Shown: piece after piece, positions 1 to 11,489 of the stretch | Layout: each line of letters begins with the position of its first letter | Numbering within the stretch: the first letter of the stretch is position 1 | Origin: Artemia franciscana | Lineage: Eukaryota > Arthropoda > Branchiopoda > Anostraca > Artemiidae | Assembly: GCF_032884065.1 (NCBI RefSeq) | Contig: NC_088864.1 | Location: forward strand, 21,752,994 to 21,816,993 | Length of the DNA: 64,000 nt | Direction: 5' to 3' | Made by a program: the position numbers and the translations under genes | Notes under the pieces: generated by a model | The model's database searches: none | The model's input: only the letters and a program-made list of their open reading frames with translations | What the model was told of the DNA's origin: nothing

Positions 1-1
1 C

Positions 2-688
2 CTTAAACAAGTATTAGAGACCACATCCTGGGATAATCTTACGAATGCAGAAGATGTTAATATAGAATATGAGGAATTCTATAGCATTTTTAGGAGAAAG
101 TATACCGATTGCTGCTCTGAAAAGTATACAAGGAAGACTGGACGGAAAAATCATTCGATCAGCCCTTGGATTAGTCACGGACTGCTTCAGTGTATTAATA
201 CAAAAAATAAGCTTTGGACTAATCACGTAAATGACCCTTGCATAGCGACACTTGAGAAATAAATTTAATAATATAAAAATGCCTTCGAGCAGTTTTACTT
301 AAAGCTAAGAGAAATTATTTCATTGGAAAAATAGCTGAAAGTGGAAAAGATTCACAGAAGATATGGAAGGTTGTAAACTCTTTACTGCGTCCCTGCAGCA
401 CCCCACCTGAGCTTCCTTCGAAATTATCTCTAAATGGGGAAACTAAATCGGGGCCAGAAAACGTTGCAAATGCACTGGGATCATTTTTTGCAAAGGTGGA
501 AAAAAGAAGCAAATTCCGTCGAAAACCCCGCGAAGAGTTTTAAAGATTACCTAGGCCGCGCATGCATCAAATCAATCGCACTCGCTCCTGTCTCTTCACC
601 CGAAATTCTACTGATTATACGAAACCTAAGAGGAAATTCTGCTTTTGGATTCAACGGAGTCCAGGAATGGACTAAGTATTGGTATTAG
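2..688 (+). pseudogene. Non-LTR retrotransposon ORF2 fragment (endonuclease-RT linker, start of RT)
   Basis: Read in shifting frames, this stretch encodes the region between the endonuclease and reverse transcriptase of a LINE. Recognisable pieces are 'YEEFYSIFRRKYTDC', 'SPWISHGLLQCINTKNKLW' (positions 2-260), then 'LKAKRNYFIGKIAESGKDSQ' and 'KIWKVVNSLL' (about 300-540), then 'SPEILLIIRNLRGNSAFGFNG' (about 545-660). These match the usual order KPWIT-GLL-IKTKNKL / AKRNYF-KI-KIWKVINSLL / SPEEI-IIKSLKNNKAPGIDGI. Stops at about 260 and 540 and frame changes show it is dead. It begins before the window and ends abruptly near 690, where an unrelated LINE 3' piece starts. Confidence 0.8.
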
Positions 689-714
689 ACGCAATGTATT
701 TTCTTTATTTGATA

Positions 715-985
715 ATTAACCCTGTTGTTCTGCGGATGAAGGATGACAAATTACCGAAGATTGTCCTTTTTGGCCAACCGTCTGGGGCTACACGGAAAAC
801 AGGTCGTCCTTCTCTGGGCTGGGAGGATGTCATAAATAAAGATTTAAAGGAAATGGGAACTTCCTGGGAGGGTGTAAAGAGGGAGGCTTTGAATAGATTA
901 GGTTGGAGGAGGAGCATGCGTAGCTGTGTTGACCTCAGGCGGCTTAGTGCTGCAGTGAGTTATTAGTAGTAGCAGTAGTAGTAGA
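715..985 (+). pseudogene. LINE reverse transcriptase C-terminal end with TAG-repeat tail
   Basis: An open stretch to the stop at 966 encodes 'LRMKDDKLPKIVLFGQPSGA', 'GRPSLGWEDVINKDLKEMG' and 'RREALNRLGW'-like residues. This is the typical C-terminal tail of RTE/L1-like reverse transcriptases (GHVLRM..RLP + GRP..W.D). It is followed by short TAG/AGT repeats (963-983), the kind of microsatellite tail LINEs end in. A very similar tail lies on the minus strand at 57484-57744. The core of the RT domain is missing, so this is a 5'-truncated copy or a chimera with the fragment before it. Confidence 0.75.
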
Positions 986-989
986 ACTT

Positions 990-2868
990 GAACTTTAACC
1001 AAAATAGCTTCATTTTGGATTTGTCCACCAATTTACGAGGAAATATCCATTTTTAAACCGAATAGAAAGCCAAACATTGGATCTGACTCGCTTTCTAGGA
1101 GCCGTACGAAAAGAAGCGGATGGAAGCCAGAAAAAAGGGTGGATGGGAGTAAAACAGCTTTTCTCATACGAAGAACCTGCCTTACATATGTCCACCTCTT
1201 CTCCGTCATAAACACCACTATTATCAAGATTGCCCATTCTGCCATCCAGGTCATGTCTCTAAATTTGGGCTAAATGCAGCTTGTCTTCAAAGAATGTTTC
1301 TCATAAAGCAATTTTTTTTTCGAAATAAACTTTCGGATACTATGGGATGTGGTTCCTTGTGGACTCACGTTTTACTAAAAAAAAAATCATAAACAATAAA
1401 ACTTTTAACTTTTTCTTAGCTGAAGCCTAGTTTTAGAGAAACCCCCTTTTTTTGAAGCTACTGCTCTTTACTATGTGCGTATACACAGAAGAAATTTAGC
1501 ATGGTGCCAGATAATGATACAGAAATTAGACGGAAAAAAGTTTTTGTGAAAATTTGCTTTTTACCTTAATTTTACAAAGATGAACTTAAGAAAATCACGT
1601 AGGTATGAGCAGCAGTTTTCAAAACAGTCATTGAAAATAACTCTACCTCTTGTGGTAGCATAGTAGCCCAACCAAAAAAGTGACATCACTGCTAACCATA
1701 AAAAACAACCTTTTTCCTTGTAATTTCAAGATGGAGGGATGGAGTTTTTTAAGATGGCGATATTAATGTCGCAATAATAGTAATCTGCTAGCATGACGAT
1801 GGGTTTGAAGCCCTTTTTCAAAACCCCCCGAAACTTTGTTTTAACAACAAACTTTTACTATTCAGATCAGCCTATATAGTCAGGACTAGATCTAGAAGGA
1901 GGCTAGAGGACGCAAGCGCCCTGGGCGGCAAAACAAGCTTAGATTGTAATATTTTTAGGCACAATCTTTAGTATTTACAGTATTGATGGTGCGGCAAAGT
2001 CTACATCCCCCCCCCAAAAAAAACCTAACTCCGACTCTGTATATACTGATTATTTTTCCTGAATCCCTTCTAAACGCAAATTCTCATCATTGGACAATTT
2101 TTTTTATAGCACATTTCCAAAATTTTGGCTACTAGATGCTGTGATTCGCTCTTTACCAGGTTGCAGCTAGTTCTGCAACCATGACCCAATCGGAAATGCA
2201 CAGAAGCAGAACTTTAGGATAATACTAGATTATTTTTCCCAGGGAAAGGGTTACAGCTCTTAAAAGAAAAGCTCCAAGTCCTGTTAATTCATTATAGGCT
2301 ATCTAAAGAAACCAGGTATTGGAAATGTGTTTTTACATTTATCAACCAAAAGGGCAGAAGTAATAATTTGCCTTTTTAATGGTCACATTACTCCTTTAAG
2401 GAGACTAGGACGCAAATTAAAAGTTTCGAATGACGAACCCTGTAAATCATTGAAATCTACAAGGAAAAATAAATGTTTTTTTGTTCTAACGATCTTTTTT
2501 CCAACAAACATTTACAAGTAACTTCGGGCCAAAGGAGGGGTGGGGGCCTATAAGCGAAATGATTAGAGTTTTTAGCTTACATGCTTTCTTTTGTTCAATT
2601 TTATGGAAATTTTACTGTAAGTTTAAGTCCTTACAACTTCTAATAGACGAAGTTTGTTCAGTTGTTAAGAGCTGTAAGTTCAGGCACAGCAAAAGCTTTT
2701 TTTCAAGCTGATTTCAAATACATGGTATTTTATGGGGGACTTCTTTTCATGTTTAGCTCGCAATACCCTCTCAAACCCCTCTTAAAACCCAACGAATCCA
2801 AATTCCGTCTTAAAATTATACACTGTCTTTCTTTAACTAGCAAAAGAAAATTGTGATTCTAAACCTAC
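990..2868. other. No gene recognised; probable TMA16 intron
   Basis: AT-rich sequence with homopolymer runs and frequent stops on both strands. Two overlapping minus-strand ORFs at 1010-1254 have no recognisable motif. I searched by eye for the final TMA16 exon (expected to encode an IPDL...FREW-like segment) and did not find it here, so most of this is likely intron. Confidence 0.4.
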
Positions 2869-3017
2869 CAATTCCAGGTCCATTAAATTCATTCACTTCT
2901 AATTCGTGCGTCATCTGAATGGCATCTAATCTGCTTGCATGTTGTTGCGTTCGACGTTGTCCTATACTATTTCTAAGGTCAATTTGCTCTACTTCTTCAT
3001 CAAATCGGCCAAGATAT
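2869..3017 (-). CDS. TMA16: TMA16 homologue, coding exon 3
   Basis: Bounded by an acceptor (tctcttacag) before 3017 and a donor (G|gtaggt) after 2869; 149 nt. It encodes 'YLGRFDEEVEQIDLRNSIGQ', then 'RRTQQHASRLDAIQMTHELE' and 'VNEFNGPGI'. This aligns with the conserved YLNRFSSELEQIxLHNSI...R region of TMA16 and its following 'E...FxGxGxxIPD' segment, where the exon stops. It starts with one nucleotide completing the Arg codon of exon 2 and ends with one extra nucleotide, so the next exon must start with two. That exon was not found in the window. Confidence 0.9.
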
Positions 3018-3484
3018 CTGTAAGAGAGACGAACGATTCTCACAAATGGAAAGCCTATTCACTCATTTATGGTTCATTTACACATTAATCAAATCCGTTC
3101 ACAAATCCTTTCGAAATTTTATCCTTTCGAATGATGGTCCAGAAAGCGCTATATTTTAAGGCAAAGTTTTCAAATAAACGAATCAGCGTGACTGTTGAGC
3201 AATAGAGAGCCAATTTTCTTGGTTTTCTTATAGCCTGGGTGAGCAGTATCATACCAGCTGGGGCAGCCTTGAACCGATCTTATAAAATCAGAAGTTTTTG
3301 AGGATCCACAGTCATGGTTTGATTCATTTAAAAACCTTGCCAAGAATCCGTCGTGATTTGACCAAATCGTCATAGAAAGCTAGAGAGTTTTTCAAGCACA
3401 AAAACAGATGGAATCTCTACACGGATTGCTAAATCTGGACGGATATCCGCAATGTGCAAATGCACTTTTACTCAAATTGTTTTA
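3018..3484. other. Intron 2 of TMA16, no feature
   Basis: AT-rich intronic sequence. A 67-codon minus-strand ORF at 3170-3373 has no recognisable motif or splice context. Confidence 0.5.
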
Positions 3485-3850
3485 CTAGTAATTAATTTAA
3501 AAACTTTTTCCACAAGAAAGGTTTTTCAAAAAATAGTAAAGAGCTCCATTAAGCCAAGGATGAGCAGAAATAAATCAATTGATCTTCCAAGAGTAAAACT
3601 ACCACAAATCACTATAAATAAATAAAGGAAACTAAAAACGAACAGAAATTACTATAAATAGCCGAGTCAAACTCAAAACGAGCAAAAATTCACATGCGTA
3701 GGGCTGATATCTCAAGACCCATGCTTTCTCAAGACCAGAACAGAATTTGCGCTTTACTAAAAAAAAAAACAAAACAAACAAAAACAAACACATAAATGAC
3801 CATGGATTGTCAGTTAAATTGACGTATACTGACATTTCTACATTAAGATT
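3485..3850 (+). repeat. Half of a dispersed foldback-type repeat
   Basis: Contains the dispersed segments 'aaagagctccattaagccaa', 'aaaacgaacagaaattacta' and 'taaatagccgagtcaaactc'. The same segments recur, paired with their reverse complement, in the foldback element at 55940-56550. Here only one arm is clear. Further pieces of the family occur near 8090-8345, 30430-30700, 39350-39480, 57230-57420 and 61020-61160. Confidence 0.6.
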
Positions 3851-3924
3851 TTAATAATTTTTATTTATGAAAGTAAAAAGGAGAAAACATTTCAAACATT
3901 TTGTTTTCAGTATTTAGTTTTTTA

Positions 3925-5895
3925 TGTGATCATCCTTTCTATATACACCTTATATACCCCCAGGGCATATAACTTACAACTGTTGCCATGAGGGCTATGA
4001 GGGGGGGGGGGTTGCCATCCTCAAAGACATAATTTCCAGACCTTTTAATTACGTTGGAAGTGTTGGGGAAATGGTGGCCGTGGGAAAAGGGTTAGTTGCC
4101 CTCCAATCACTTTCAGCTATTAAAAAGAGCATTGTCTCTTTCAATTTCCAATCGAATGAGCCCTTTCGAAGTTTCTATAGCAGCAAATGGCTATCTCAAA
4201 CTAAAATCAGATGCACTTCGGGAGAATACGAGGTGTATGGGGGGCGGGGTATCCACCCTCCAATCACTCTGTATCTTAAAAAGATCACTGGAACTTCTTA
4301 TTACCAATCCAATGTTCCCCTCTAAAGGTTATACGATCACTCTTTCTATGTAAACCTTATATGCCCAGGGCATAATTTAAAACCGTTACCCTGAGGGCTG
4401 TGAGGGGGGATTGTCATCCTCAGATACATAATTTCCAGACCTACCAATTATGCTGAACAAAATGGTCATCTCTGAATTTTATTGGATGTGTTTGGGGAAA
4501 TGGGGGGCTGGGAGGGGGTTAGTTACCCTCCAATCATTTTAGACTATTCAGAAGGGCACTGGCTCTTTCAATTTTCAATCGAATGAGCTCTTTTCAAAGT
4601 TTCTTTGACAACACAAGACCATCTCAAAATTTCTATCACATAAATTTCGGAGATTACGAGGTGTGGGTTGTGGGTCATCCACCCCCTGATCACTTTTAAT
4701 CTTAAAAAGTCACTAGAACTTCTGATTATCAATCCAATAAGCCCTCTCCAAAGTTTATACGATCACCGTTTCTATATATACCTCATATGCCCCCAGGGCA
4801 TAACTTACAACCCTTGCCATGAGGGCTTTGGGGGGGGGGGGGGGCTGCAATCCTCAAAGACATAATTTCCAGACCTTCAACTATGTTGAACAAAATGTTT
4901 ATCTCAAAATTTTGATTGGATGTGTCTGAGAAAATGATGGGCGTAGGAGTGGGGTTAGTTGCCCTCAAATCCCTTTCGACTATTAAAAAGAGCACTAGCC
5001 CTTTCAATTTCTAGTCGAATAAGCTCTTTTTGAAGTTCTACGCCGACAAATGTGTGGGGGACCACCCTCTGATCATTCTAAATATTAAAAAAGGCGCTAG
5101 AACATCCAATCAAATGATCCCATTCCAAAGTTGTTGCGATTACCCTTTCTATATAAATCTTATATGCCCCAGGGCATAAGGTATACGCTAGACCTGAGGG
5201 CTGGCGGGTGTCATCTTCAAAGACATAATTTCTTGAGCTTTCAATTACATTGAACAAAAATGGCTATCTCAAAATTTTGATTGGATGTGTTTAGGGAAAT
5301 GGGGGCGTGGTAGGGGGTTAGTTGCCCTCCAATCACTTTTGACTATTAAAACGGATAGTAGCCCTTTCAATTTTCAACCGAATGATCTGTAGTAGAAGTT
5401 TATACGATAAAAAATAGCCATCTCGAAATTTCTATAGATGTATTTAGGGAAAATACGCGGTGTGTGTGTGGGTGTGGGGGGTATCCACCCTTCGATCACA
5501 CTGAATCTCAAAAAGAGCACTAAAACTTCTATTTAGGAATCCAACAAGCTCCCTCCAAAGTTTATACGATTACCCTTTCTATGTAAACCTTATATGTCCC
5601 CAGGGCATAACTTACAGCCTTGCCCTGAGGGATGTGGGGGGTTGTTATCCTCAAAGACATAATTTCCGGGTCTTTCAACTACGTTGAATAAAATGGCTAT
5701 CTCCAAATTTTGATTGAAAGTTGCCTTCTAATCACTTTCGACTATTAAATAGGGCGCTAACCCTTTCAATTTCCAATCGAAAGAGCCCTTTTCGAAGTTT
5801 CTACAACAACTCCTTCGATACGAAGTGGCCTGGCCTTAAAAAAAAACATTGTGCCCACATCGCTCTGTACTTAGGCAGCGCTATGGCGCTGCCTG
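3925..5895 (+). repeat. Tandem array of five ~420-bp units ending in a hairpin
   Basis: The landmark 'ttatatgccc(c)cagggcat', preceded by 'atcacccttTCTATgta', recurs near 3930, 4335, 4764, 5140 and 5570. Each copy is followed by 'cctgagggctgtgggggg', 'cctcaaagacataatttcc', 'gttagttgccctccaatcac' and 'ttcaatttccaatcgaa'. The spacing is about 375-430 bp with diverged copies and several poly-G runs. The array ends at 5873-5894 with arms AGGCAGCGC and GCGCTGCCT around TATG, a perfect 9-bp stem. The same family in inverse orientation, with the same terminal motif, lies at 52716-54500. Small ORFs inside it are by-products. Confidence 0.85.
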
Positions 5896-5899
5896 TCCA

Positions 5900-8089
5900 C
5901 TCGAATTAATGCTGGTACATCCACAAATCTATTACAGATCACTCAAAGCTATATTTTATTGCGGAATATTTCATTTGAGCTATAAACCCAACAATAATTC
6001 AACAAATCGAAAAGACCAACTTTTTACAATAAACAAGAACAAAATAGGCCTAGAAAAATAACTAAAAATAACAAAATAACTAAATAACTAAATAAAAGAA
6101 AAAAAAATTCAAGCGTTTTATTCAAGTTTATAAAAAATAGAAAGGTTTAGGGAAATCAAAAATTACAATGTCAAAAATTACGTTACTACATATTTACGTT
6201 ACATCTTTATATATTTACGTAAGCGGCGTAACAACAAGGAGACAGTCGCACGGTATGATATTCTAAGCTGGAAGATTACGATATGCAAAGGTTACATGTG
6301 TTTCCCGATTTTTGCCTGAGCTCTCTAAGCAGACAACTTAAACTAACTGAAATAACAACTCAGCAAGTACAAGTTATACCTCAGAAAACATTTACATGAA
6401 AACACTCTTTCATAGAGTAGCACCTTAAAAATAAGCAAATAATTGCCCCCTGGACCCCCAGGGCACACGGCATTTCGTCAACAAAAAGCCAAATAAATTC
6501 ATAAATTGGGAAACCTGTAATAGCGTAAGTAAGCGGACACCGTTTTTATTGCTTTTAACTAACTAAATTATTTTCAATTTTTTTTTCAAACATCAAATGT
6601 AAGATGACAATAGGAACACTTTGGCTTTAACCGCTTCCTTTTTTTCAAGAAAATGCATCTATTCGTGGATTTCAACACATATATAGGATTATCCGTGCTT
6701 TAGGCCTTTCCACGAGTTGCCTCCTTGTCTCCTTTGTATAAGATTTATGTATATCGTTTCTTGTATAATAAGTCAAGTCAAAAAAAAAAGAAAAAAGAAA
6801 AAAGAAAAAAAGTCCATTGAAACAAAGATTATCTCACGAATGCATACGCTTACAAAGCCTTATCTCCCTGTACTGACAAAAAGTTAAAAATCTTTGAATG
6901 TTAGAAAAGTAACTAAAAATTTGTTTCTATGCAACTGAGGTGAAATCAAAGAAGTTGGTACACATTTTCTATTATTGCTGCTTAATCTATATCTGTTTCT
7001 TTAAAACAGAACAGTCTTTCTCCATGAAAAAGTCTGTATCAAGAAGATTCTTGTGGAGTCAACCAGAAGACCTTGAGTTGTAATAAAATGCTATGATATT
7101 GACCATTGTGTCTGTATTGTTTCAGATCCTACTTAGTTCTATTTAATGACTATTGAAATTATTTCTAAGCTTTTGTTAAGAAAAAACAGGAAAACGAGCA
7201 AGAATATTAAGAAAGAGCATATAACTAGCACTGGATATTTGCAAGCATATTTCCTTATTTGAAATCGATTTTGGAGGCCTTTTTCTTTCCTTAGTATCTA
7301 AGCCTCATCCGTCTATAACAAAAATACCATTAAGGACAAATACCGTTAACCAGTTTATACCGTTAACCGTTAACCAATTTTTGCATCGATTTTGTGCCCA
7401 CAAAACAAACAAAAACAGAATCATTCTGTGGGGCAATAAGTCAGAATGAGAAAAATCCATGATTCTGGAAGATAACAATAATCAGAAAATTATCTTGCTC
7501 CATTAAAATATAGTGTTAAGAGAGTCCAAAACTAGTAGTTATTCCTGCACAAAGGAGCCTACAATTTTTTTTGTATTTTCCCCTCAGACATGCTATGCAA
7601 ACATGATAAAATCTCCTTCATTCGTTAGATCTAACATAGATTAACTATTTTCTGCTAGTATTCTGTGCTGCGTAACACTAAAAAAAGAGAAGCAAGTATA
7701 AAAAAAAATCAAATGAACAAAGGTAACATGTGACTGAAAATAAAAAATAAAGATACGGAAAAATAAGAGGTCGAAACACAAGAAAACCCGTACACAATTA
7801 TTTCCCACGCGACTCATAGGAGCACCAACACAAGTAAAAGTTACTTTATTTGATTTTGTCTCAGATACAGGAGACAGTGGACGTGCCTTTTATGTCATTT
7901 ATATTAAAAACATTGAAAAAGAAAAATTACAGTGAAATAAAATTCTGAATTGCTGAGTTTTTAGAAATTATTATCATTCTATACCAAATATGCAGTTTAC
8001 TTTTATAAGTTTTTTTCAAGGACTGTTGAAGACATATATAGTCTCAAATAAAACGCAAATGACGCAATATTCTTTAGACTTTTACAGTT
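5900..8089. other. AT-rich intronic sequence, no gene seen
   Basis: Intron 2 of TMA16. It holds A-rich simple tracts (6780-6815 is an A/G-rich run) and a short 'taccgttaacc' repetition near 7340-7370. No coding potential or structured element could be supported. Confidence 0.5.
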
Positions 8090-8345
8090 AGTAAGGGGGA
8101 AAGATGGCGGTTGCCAAACTCCTGTTTGTAGTCACTTTTGTTCGTTTTAAGTCTCAATTTAACATTCAATTTAATTTTTACTCTTTAAGATTTATTTATT
8201 CGCTTATAGTAATACCTGCTATCTATATATTTGCTATGATTGTTGATTTAACTTATATTCGTTTTGAGTTTGAATTATTATAGGAATTTATTTCTGCTGA
8301 TCTTAATTTTTATATGGCTCTTTATTTTTCTATGGAAAGTAATTT
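8090..8345 (-). repeat. Arm of the dispersed foldback-type repeat
   Basis: Carries 'tcgttttgagtttgaattat', 'tttatttctgctgatctta' and related segments that are the reverse complement of the arm type at 3485-3850. It is a diverged single arm within TMA16 intron 2. Confidence 0.45.
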
Positions 8346-8636
8346 CCACAAAACGCTATGCAAAAATCAGGAGCATGGCTGGTGTTTTCAGCGAAAATAG
8401 CAATGTTTAACATGAAAATGAACAGTTAGCCCATAACAAAGAGGATATTTACATTTAATGAAATTAGTACACGGAGACTAAACTTTTGAAAATAAATAAT
8501 CCAGTCTTTAATCAATTGTACTAGACCCCTTGATTGTGTTCCAAGATATCACTTTTTCCTCAAACACTCCAGTTAAAACGAGAGTCAGTGGAATAGGGTA
8601 ATTAAAATGCTTAATCGGACTAGAGGATCAACATAC

Positions 8637-8777
8637 CTTTCGATCAATTCCAATGCTTCTTGGGGCGTATAAAGGTTTCCATCTGCCTTCAGGTTCTCCT
8701 TAAAATATGACACCCTCTCACCAACAATGTGCTGCTTTTTAAGGGTCCCTTTCTTCTGCTTAATTGCACGTATTTCC
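8637..8777 (-). CDS. TMA16: TMA16 homologue, coding exon 2
   Basis: Acceptor ttttaccttacag before 8777 and donor AG|gtatgt after 8637; 141 nt. It encodes 'EIRAIKQKKGTLKKQHIVGE', then 'RVSYFKENLKADGNLYTPQE' and 'ALELIER'. This corresponds to the basic linker, the (L)VGEK..(W/Y)F segment and the start of the ELIERYL motif of TMA16. One nucleotide at the start completes the AG|G Arg codon from exon 1, and two at the end join the first base of exon 3, so the frame is open across all three exons. The linker is a few residues shorter than I expect from vertebrate homologues. Confidence 0.9.
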
Positions 8778-8956
8778 CTGTAAGGTAAAATTGGCATGTT
8801 GCCTTCAAAGAAGTGTTTAACAAAATATTCTAATTCAATTTGAGTTCTAAAATTACAAAAGTGGTTTAGAAAGAAACTCCTATACTGGCAATGCACAAAA
8901 GATGTAAGATGTATCTCAAGAAACCCACTTTGAATAATTCGGGGAATGATTTCTCT

Positions 8957-9260
8957 ATTGACTACCAATGGTGATTCAAATTGACTGCCAAGGTGATTCT
9001 TATTGAATTATGTATGCTGATTTGAAACATGGTTCCAGAGTTGTTTTTTTTTTTTGTTGCATAGAGTGTTGCACAATATTTTTTTTCTCCTTTTCGCAGT
9101 AATTTAAGAACTAATATTGAGTGCAAGGTTAATATTGACTACCAATGGTGATTCATATTGAATTATGTATTCTGATTTGAAATATGGTTCCAGAGTTGTT
9201 TTTTTTTTGTTGCGCAGAGTGCTGCACGATATTTTTTTTTCTCCTTTCGGCAGTAATTTA
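8957..9260. repeat. Local tandem duplication (~170 bp x 2)
   Basis: The segment beginning 'attgactaccaatggtgatt' near 8957 is repeated near 9133. Both copies run through 'gaattatgtat(g/t)ctgattt', 'atggttccagagttg', a poly-T run, 'gttgc(a/g)(t/c)agagtg(t/c)tgcac' and 'cagtaatttaagaa'. Copies differ by point changes and T-run length, so the duplication is fairly young. It lies in TMA16 intron 1. Confidence 0.85.
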
Positions 9261-10133
9261 AGAATTTTCAACTTTTTAAAATATAATTACTATTTGCAAG
9301 CTATTGTTGATTCAACTCTTATGCTAAATTTGAAAGTTTAATTAGATTTTTCTAATGCACATAGTTTGTGCATAATGATCTTTGACGTTTTGCTTGTGGA
9401 ATTTCTAGTGTTAAAGACAATAAAAACTTAAAATCTGTTTTTTTTGTTTTTTTTTAAAACAGTGCATGCTAGAAAAAATTACAGTAAATTTTGGAATTCT
9501 AAATAATCTTTTACATTCAGATAATACAATACTTCTGCCGAAAGTCAAAACTAAAAAAAACTATAGCCATAGTTTTAACCATACCACGCATTTTAAAAAT
9601 GCCTACTCACTCATGCATCTGCTCAGCTTAATAATTTTGAGAAATCATGACTTTTAGAATTGATCATTGGACTGAAACTATCCACTCACCAACCTAAGAT
9701 TAGTCGGGTTTGCAAGCAGTTGTTGATTCTTTGTAATAGAAATGCCCGTATCAGGAGCATGGGTGCCCATAGGGTACCCTCGGCGGAATAACCCTGCGTT
9801 ATATTTTCATTTTGAATTTCTATTATACAGCATTGGTAGTGCCGATCAGACCAGATAAGCCCCCCCCCTCCAAATTTCAGTTTATGGGCGCCAATAATCA
9901 GGAGTAAGCTTAAATGACTCCTTGATACACCAAAGATCATTCAAGTAAAATTCAGCCGGTACCAGCACGACATATACACCACGCAGATAGTTTTGTTCCC
10001 TTGCTTGTCAAGGTTTTTTTTAATGCTATACTCACTCATCAATAATTTTACATATTTATTCGTTTTAGTTCATAATTCTTTTTATTGATTGTTGACTTTA
10101 AAGTTTTTTGTTTTTTTTATTTGAGCTTGAAGT

Positions 10134-10171
<38 letters not shown>

Positions 10172-11264
10172 GATAGTTGGATATTTCAATGTCAGCCGAT
10201 TTTAGTTTTATGTTACTATTTTACAATGATTTCAGCTAATGTCAAGATTTACCTAATGGTTAGTTTTAGTTAGTGCTGTAATTTTAGTGGAAAATGGACC
10301 CATTAATAATTAAATATAGTTCAATCCCAGAGCTACCTAGAGCCAACACCAACTTTAGATTATTTGATCTTCTTCGAAACCTCACAATCAGACACCTTCA
10401 TTATTAATTCTTAGCTGTACAACAATTTAACCATAAGTAATACATTTTTGCCCCAACATTTCAATTAGATAAATATTATGATGAATGGGTCTGATGTTAG
10501 CTACACCCCAATGTTGACTAAATCTCATTGGGAATGAGGCCTTAGGCAGCATAAAACTATGAGCAAAGAGTACAGGGAGCTGATTTAGTCATAAAACAAC
10601 GTTTAAATAAAATCGCTGCAAAAAGACCAAAGAGGAAAACGAATCAGACGAAATTCTTTAGTATCCTGACATGGATTAAGGATTAAAAACTACTAGTATC
10701 CCTGGAATTATAGCAGCATGCAACACACCCAAATAAGTTCGCAGCAAGCTTAATTTTATTTATCAAAATTTGGATTTTTTTAAAAGGCCTAAGTATAATT
10801 GGATCCAGCTTGGCAACCACTAAAAGTAGACATTTTCTTTTTTTAACTACTTTTGTTGACTGTAAAACAATTGGTGTCTGAAGAATATACAGTAGTCAGA
10901 GAAAATATGGACTAAAATTTATCTCCTTCTAGTGAAACTAATGCTTTTATTTTCAGTATAATATAAGCTGAAAATAAGAAAGCTATTATAAAAAATTCAA
11001 CAACACTTTTTTTTTAAATACTGAAATTTCTAGTAGTATATTTTTTTTTTTACCAAGATGGGGTCATAACAGGAATACTAGCAATACCCACAAGATTCGG
11101 CTTGAAAGAGATTATCAGATCTACCAAATTCCTTCCCCAATCTCCACCCATTATATCAAGTTCTACTTTCTCTCTTTGTACATGTATGCTTAAACCTTCA
11201 GAAACTTTAACTGCTAAAGTACTTAAATTACCTTGGCAGCATTAGTAATCAAAACAAAGCATAC
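9261..11264. other. Intron 1 of TMA16, no gene seen
   Basis: AT-rich. Small ORFs at 9466-9657 and 9686-9940 lack motifs. A palindromic stretch around 'cccatagggtaccctcgg' (about 9768-9785) is probably part of an interspersed repeat. Confidence 0.5.
10136..10168. repeat. Poly-T tract (33 nt)
   Basis: An uninterrupted run of T from 10136 to 10168. It may be the poly(A) tail of a minus-strand retroposed sequence or simply a slippage tract. Confidence 0.9.
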
Positions 11265-11344
11265 CTATGTACTTTCTTCTGCATCTGTGCAGCTTTCCTA
11301 CTTTGAGGGTGTATGAGCTTTAGCTTATCCACAGCTGCTGTCAT
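11265..11344 (-). CDS. TMA16: TMA16 homologue, first coding exon
   Basis: ATG at 11342-11344 and donor AG|gtatgc after 11265; 80 nt encoding 26 residues plus two bases. The peptide starts 'MTAAVDKLKLIHPQSRKAAQ' and continues 'MQKKVH'. The HPxSRKAxQ motif is the hallmark of the TMA16 N-terminus, a short basic segment. The ATG is the only plausible start before that motif, and upstream in-frame sequence shows no family similarity. Codon-phase continuity with exon 2 supports both the donor and the gene call. Confidence 0.9.
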
Positions 11345-11440
11345 TTTCGACAGGGGTTTAGGCTAGAAAAAATGTAGGTGACATTATTTAAGTGTAGGGA
11401 CACCTATTTAGGATAGTAGAAATAGGCTTGTTACATCTAA

Positions 11441-11442
<2 letters not shown>

Positions 11443-11479
<37 letters not shown>
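11443..11479. repeat. (TA)n microsatellite
   Basis: Perfect TA dinucleotide run, about 37 bp, lying between TMA16 exon 1 and the truncated 3' side of the LINE at 11.5-12.9 kb. Confidence 0.95.
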
Positions 11480-11484
<5 letters not shown>

Positions 11485-11489
11485 ATGCT

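Larger units (their letters stand above)
1..11344 (-). other. TMA16: TMA16 homologue gene locus (3' end outside the window)
   Basis: Gene span for a homologue of translation machinery-associated protein 16, a small nuclear/nucleolar factor that binds pre-60S ribosomal particles. Three coding exons are visible on the minus strand: 11265-11344 (start), 8637-8777 and 2869-3017. Splice phases fit: exon 1 ends with AG and exon 2 begins with G (Arg); exon 2 ends with AG and exon 3 begins with A (Arg). The joined exons give 123 residues of a protein that is about 200 residues long in animals, so the acidic C-terminal part must lie beyond position 1. The introns are about 2.5 kb and 5.6 kb and are full of repeats. 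Identification rests on the HPxSRKAxQ start, the VGExxxYF segment, the ELIERYLxRF motif and the EQIxLxNSIxxR motif in the family order. Confidence 0.85.

Noticed and set aside
1010-1254. Two overlapping minus-strand ORFs as a candidate TMA16 terminal exon
   Set aside because: Neither frame resembles the expected IPDL/FREW C-terminal region of TMA16.
4071-4353. Overlapping 84-85-codon ORFs
   Set aside because: Both lie inside the ~420-bp tandem array and are disrupted in the other units.
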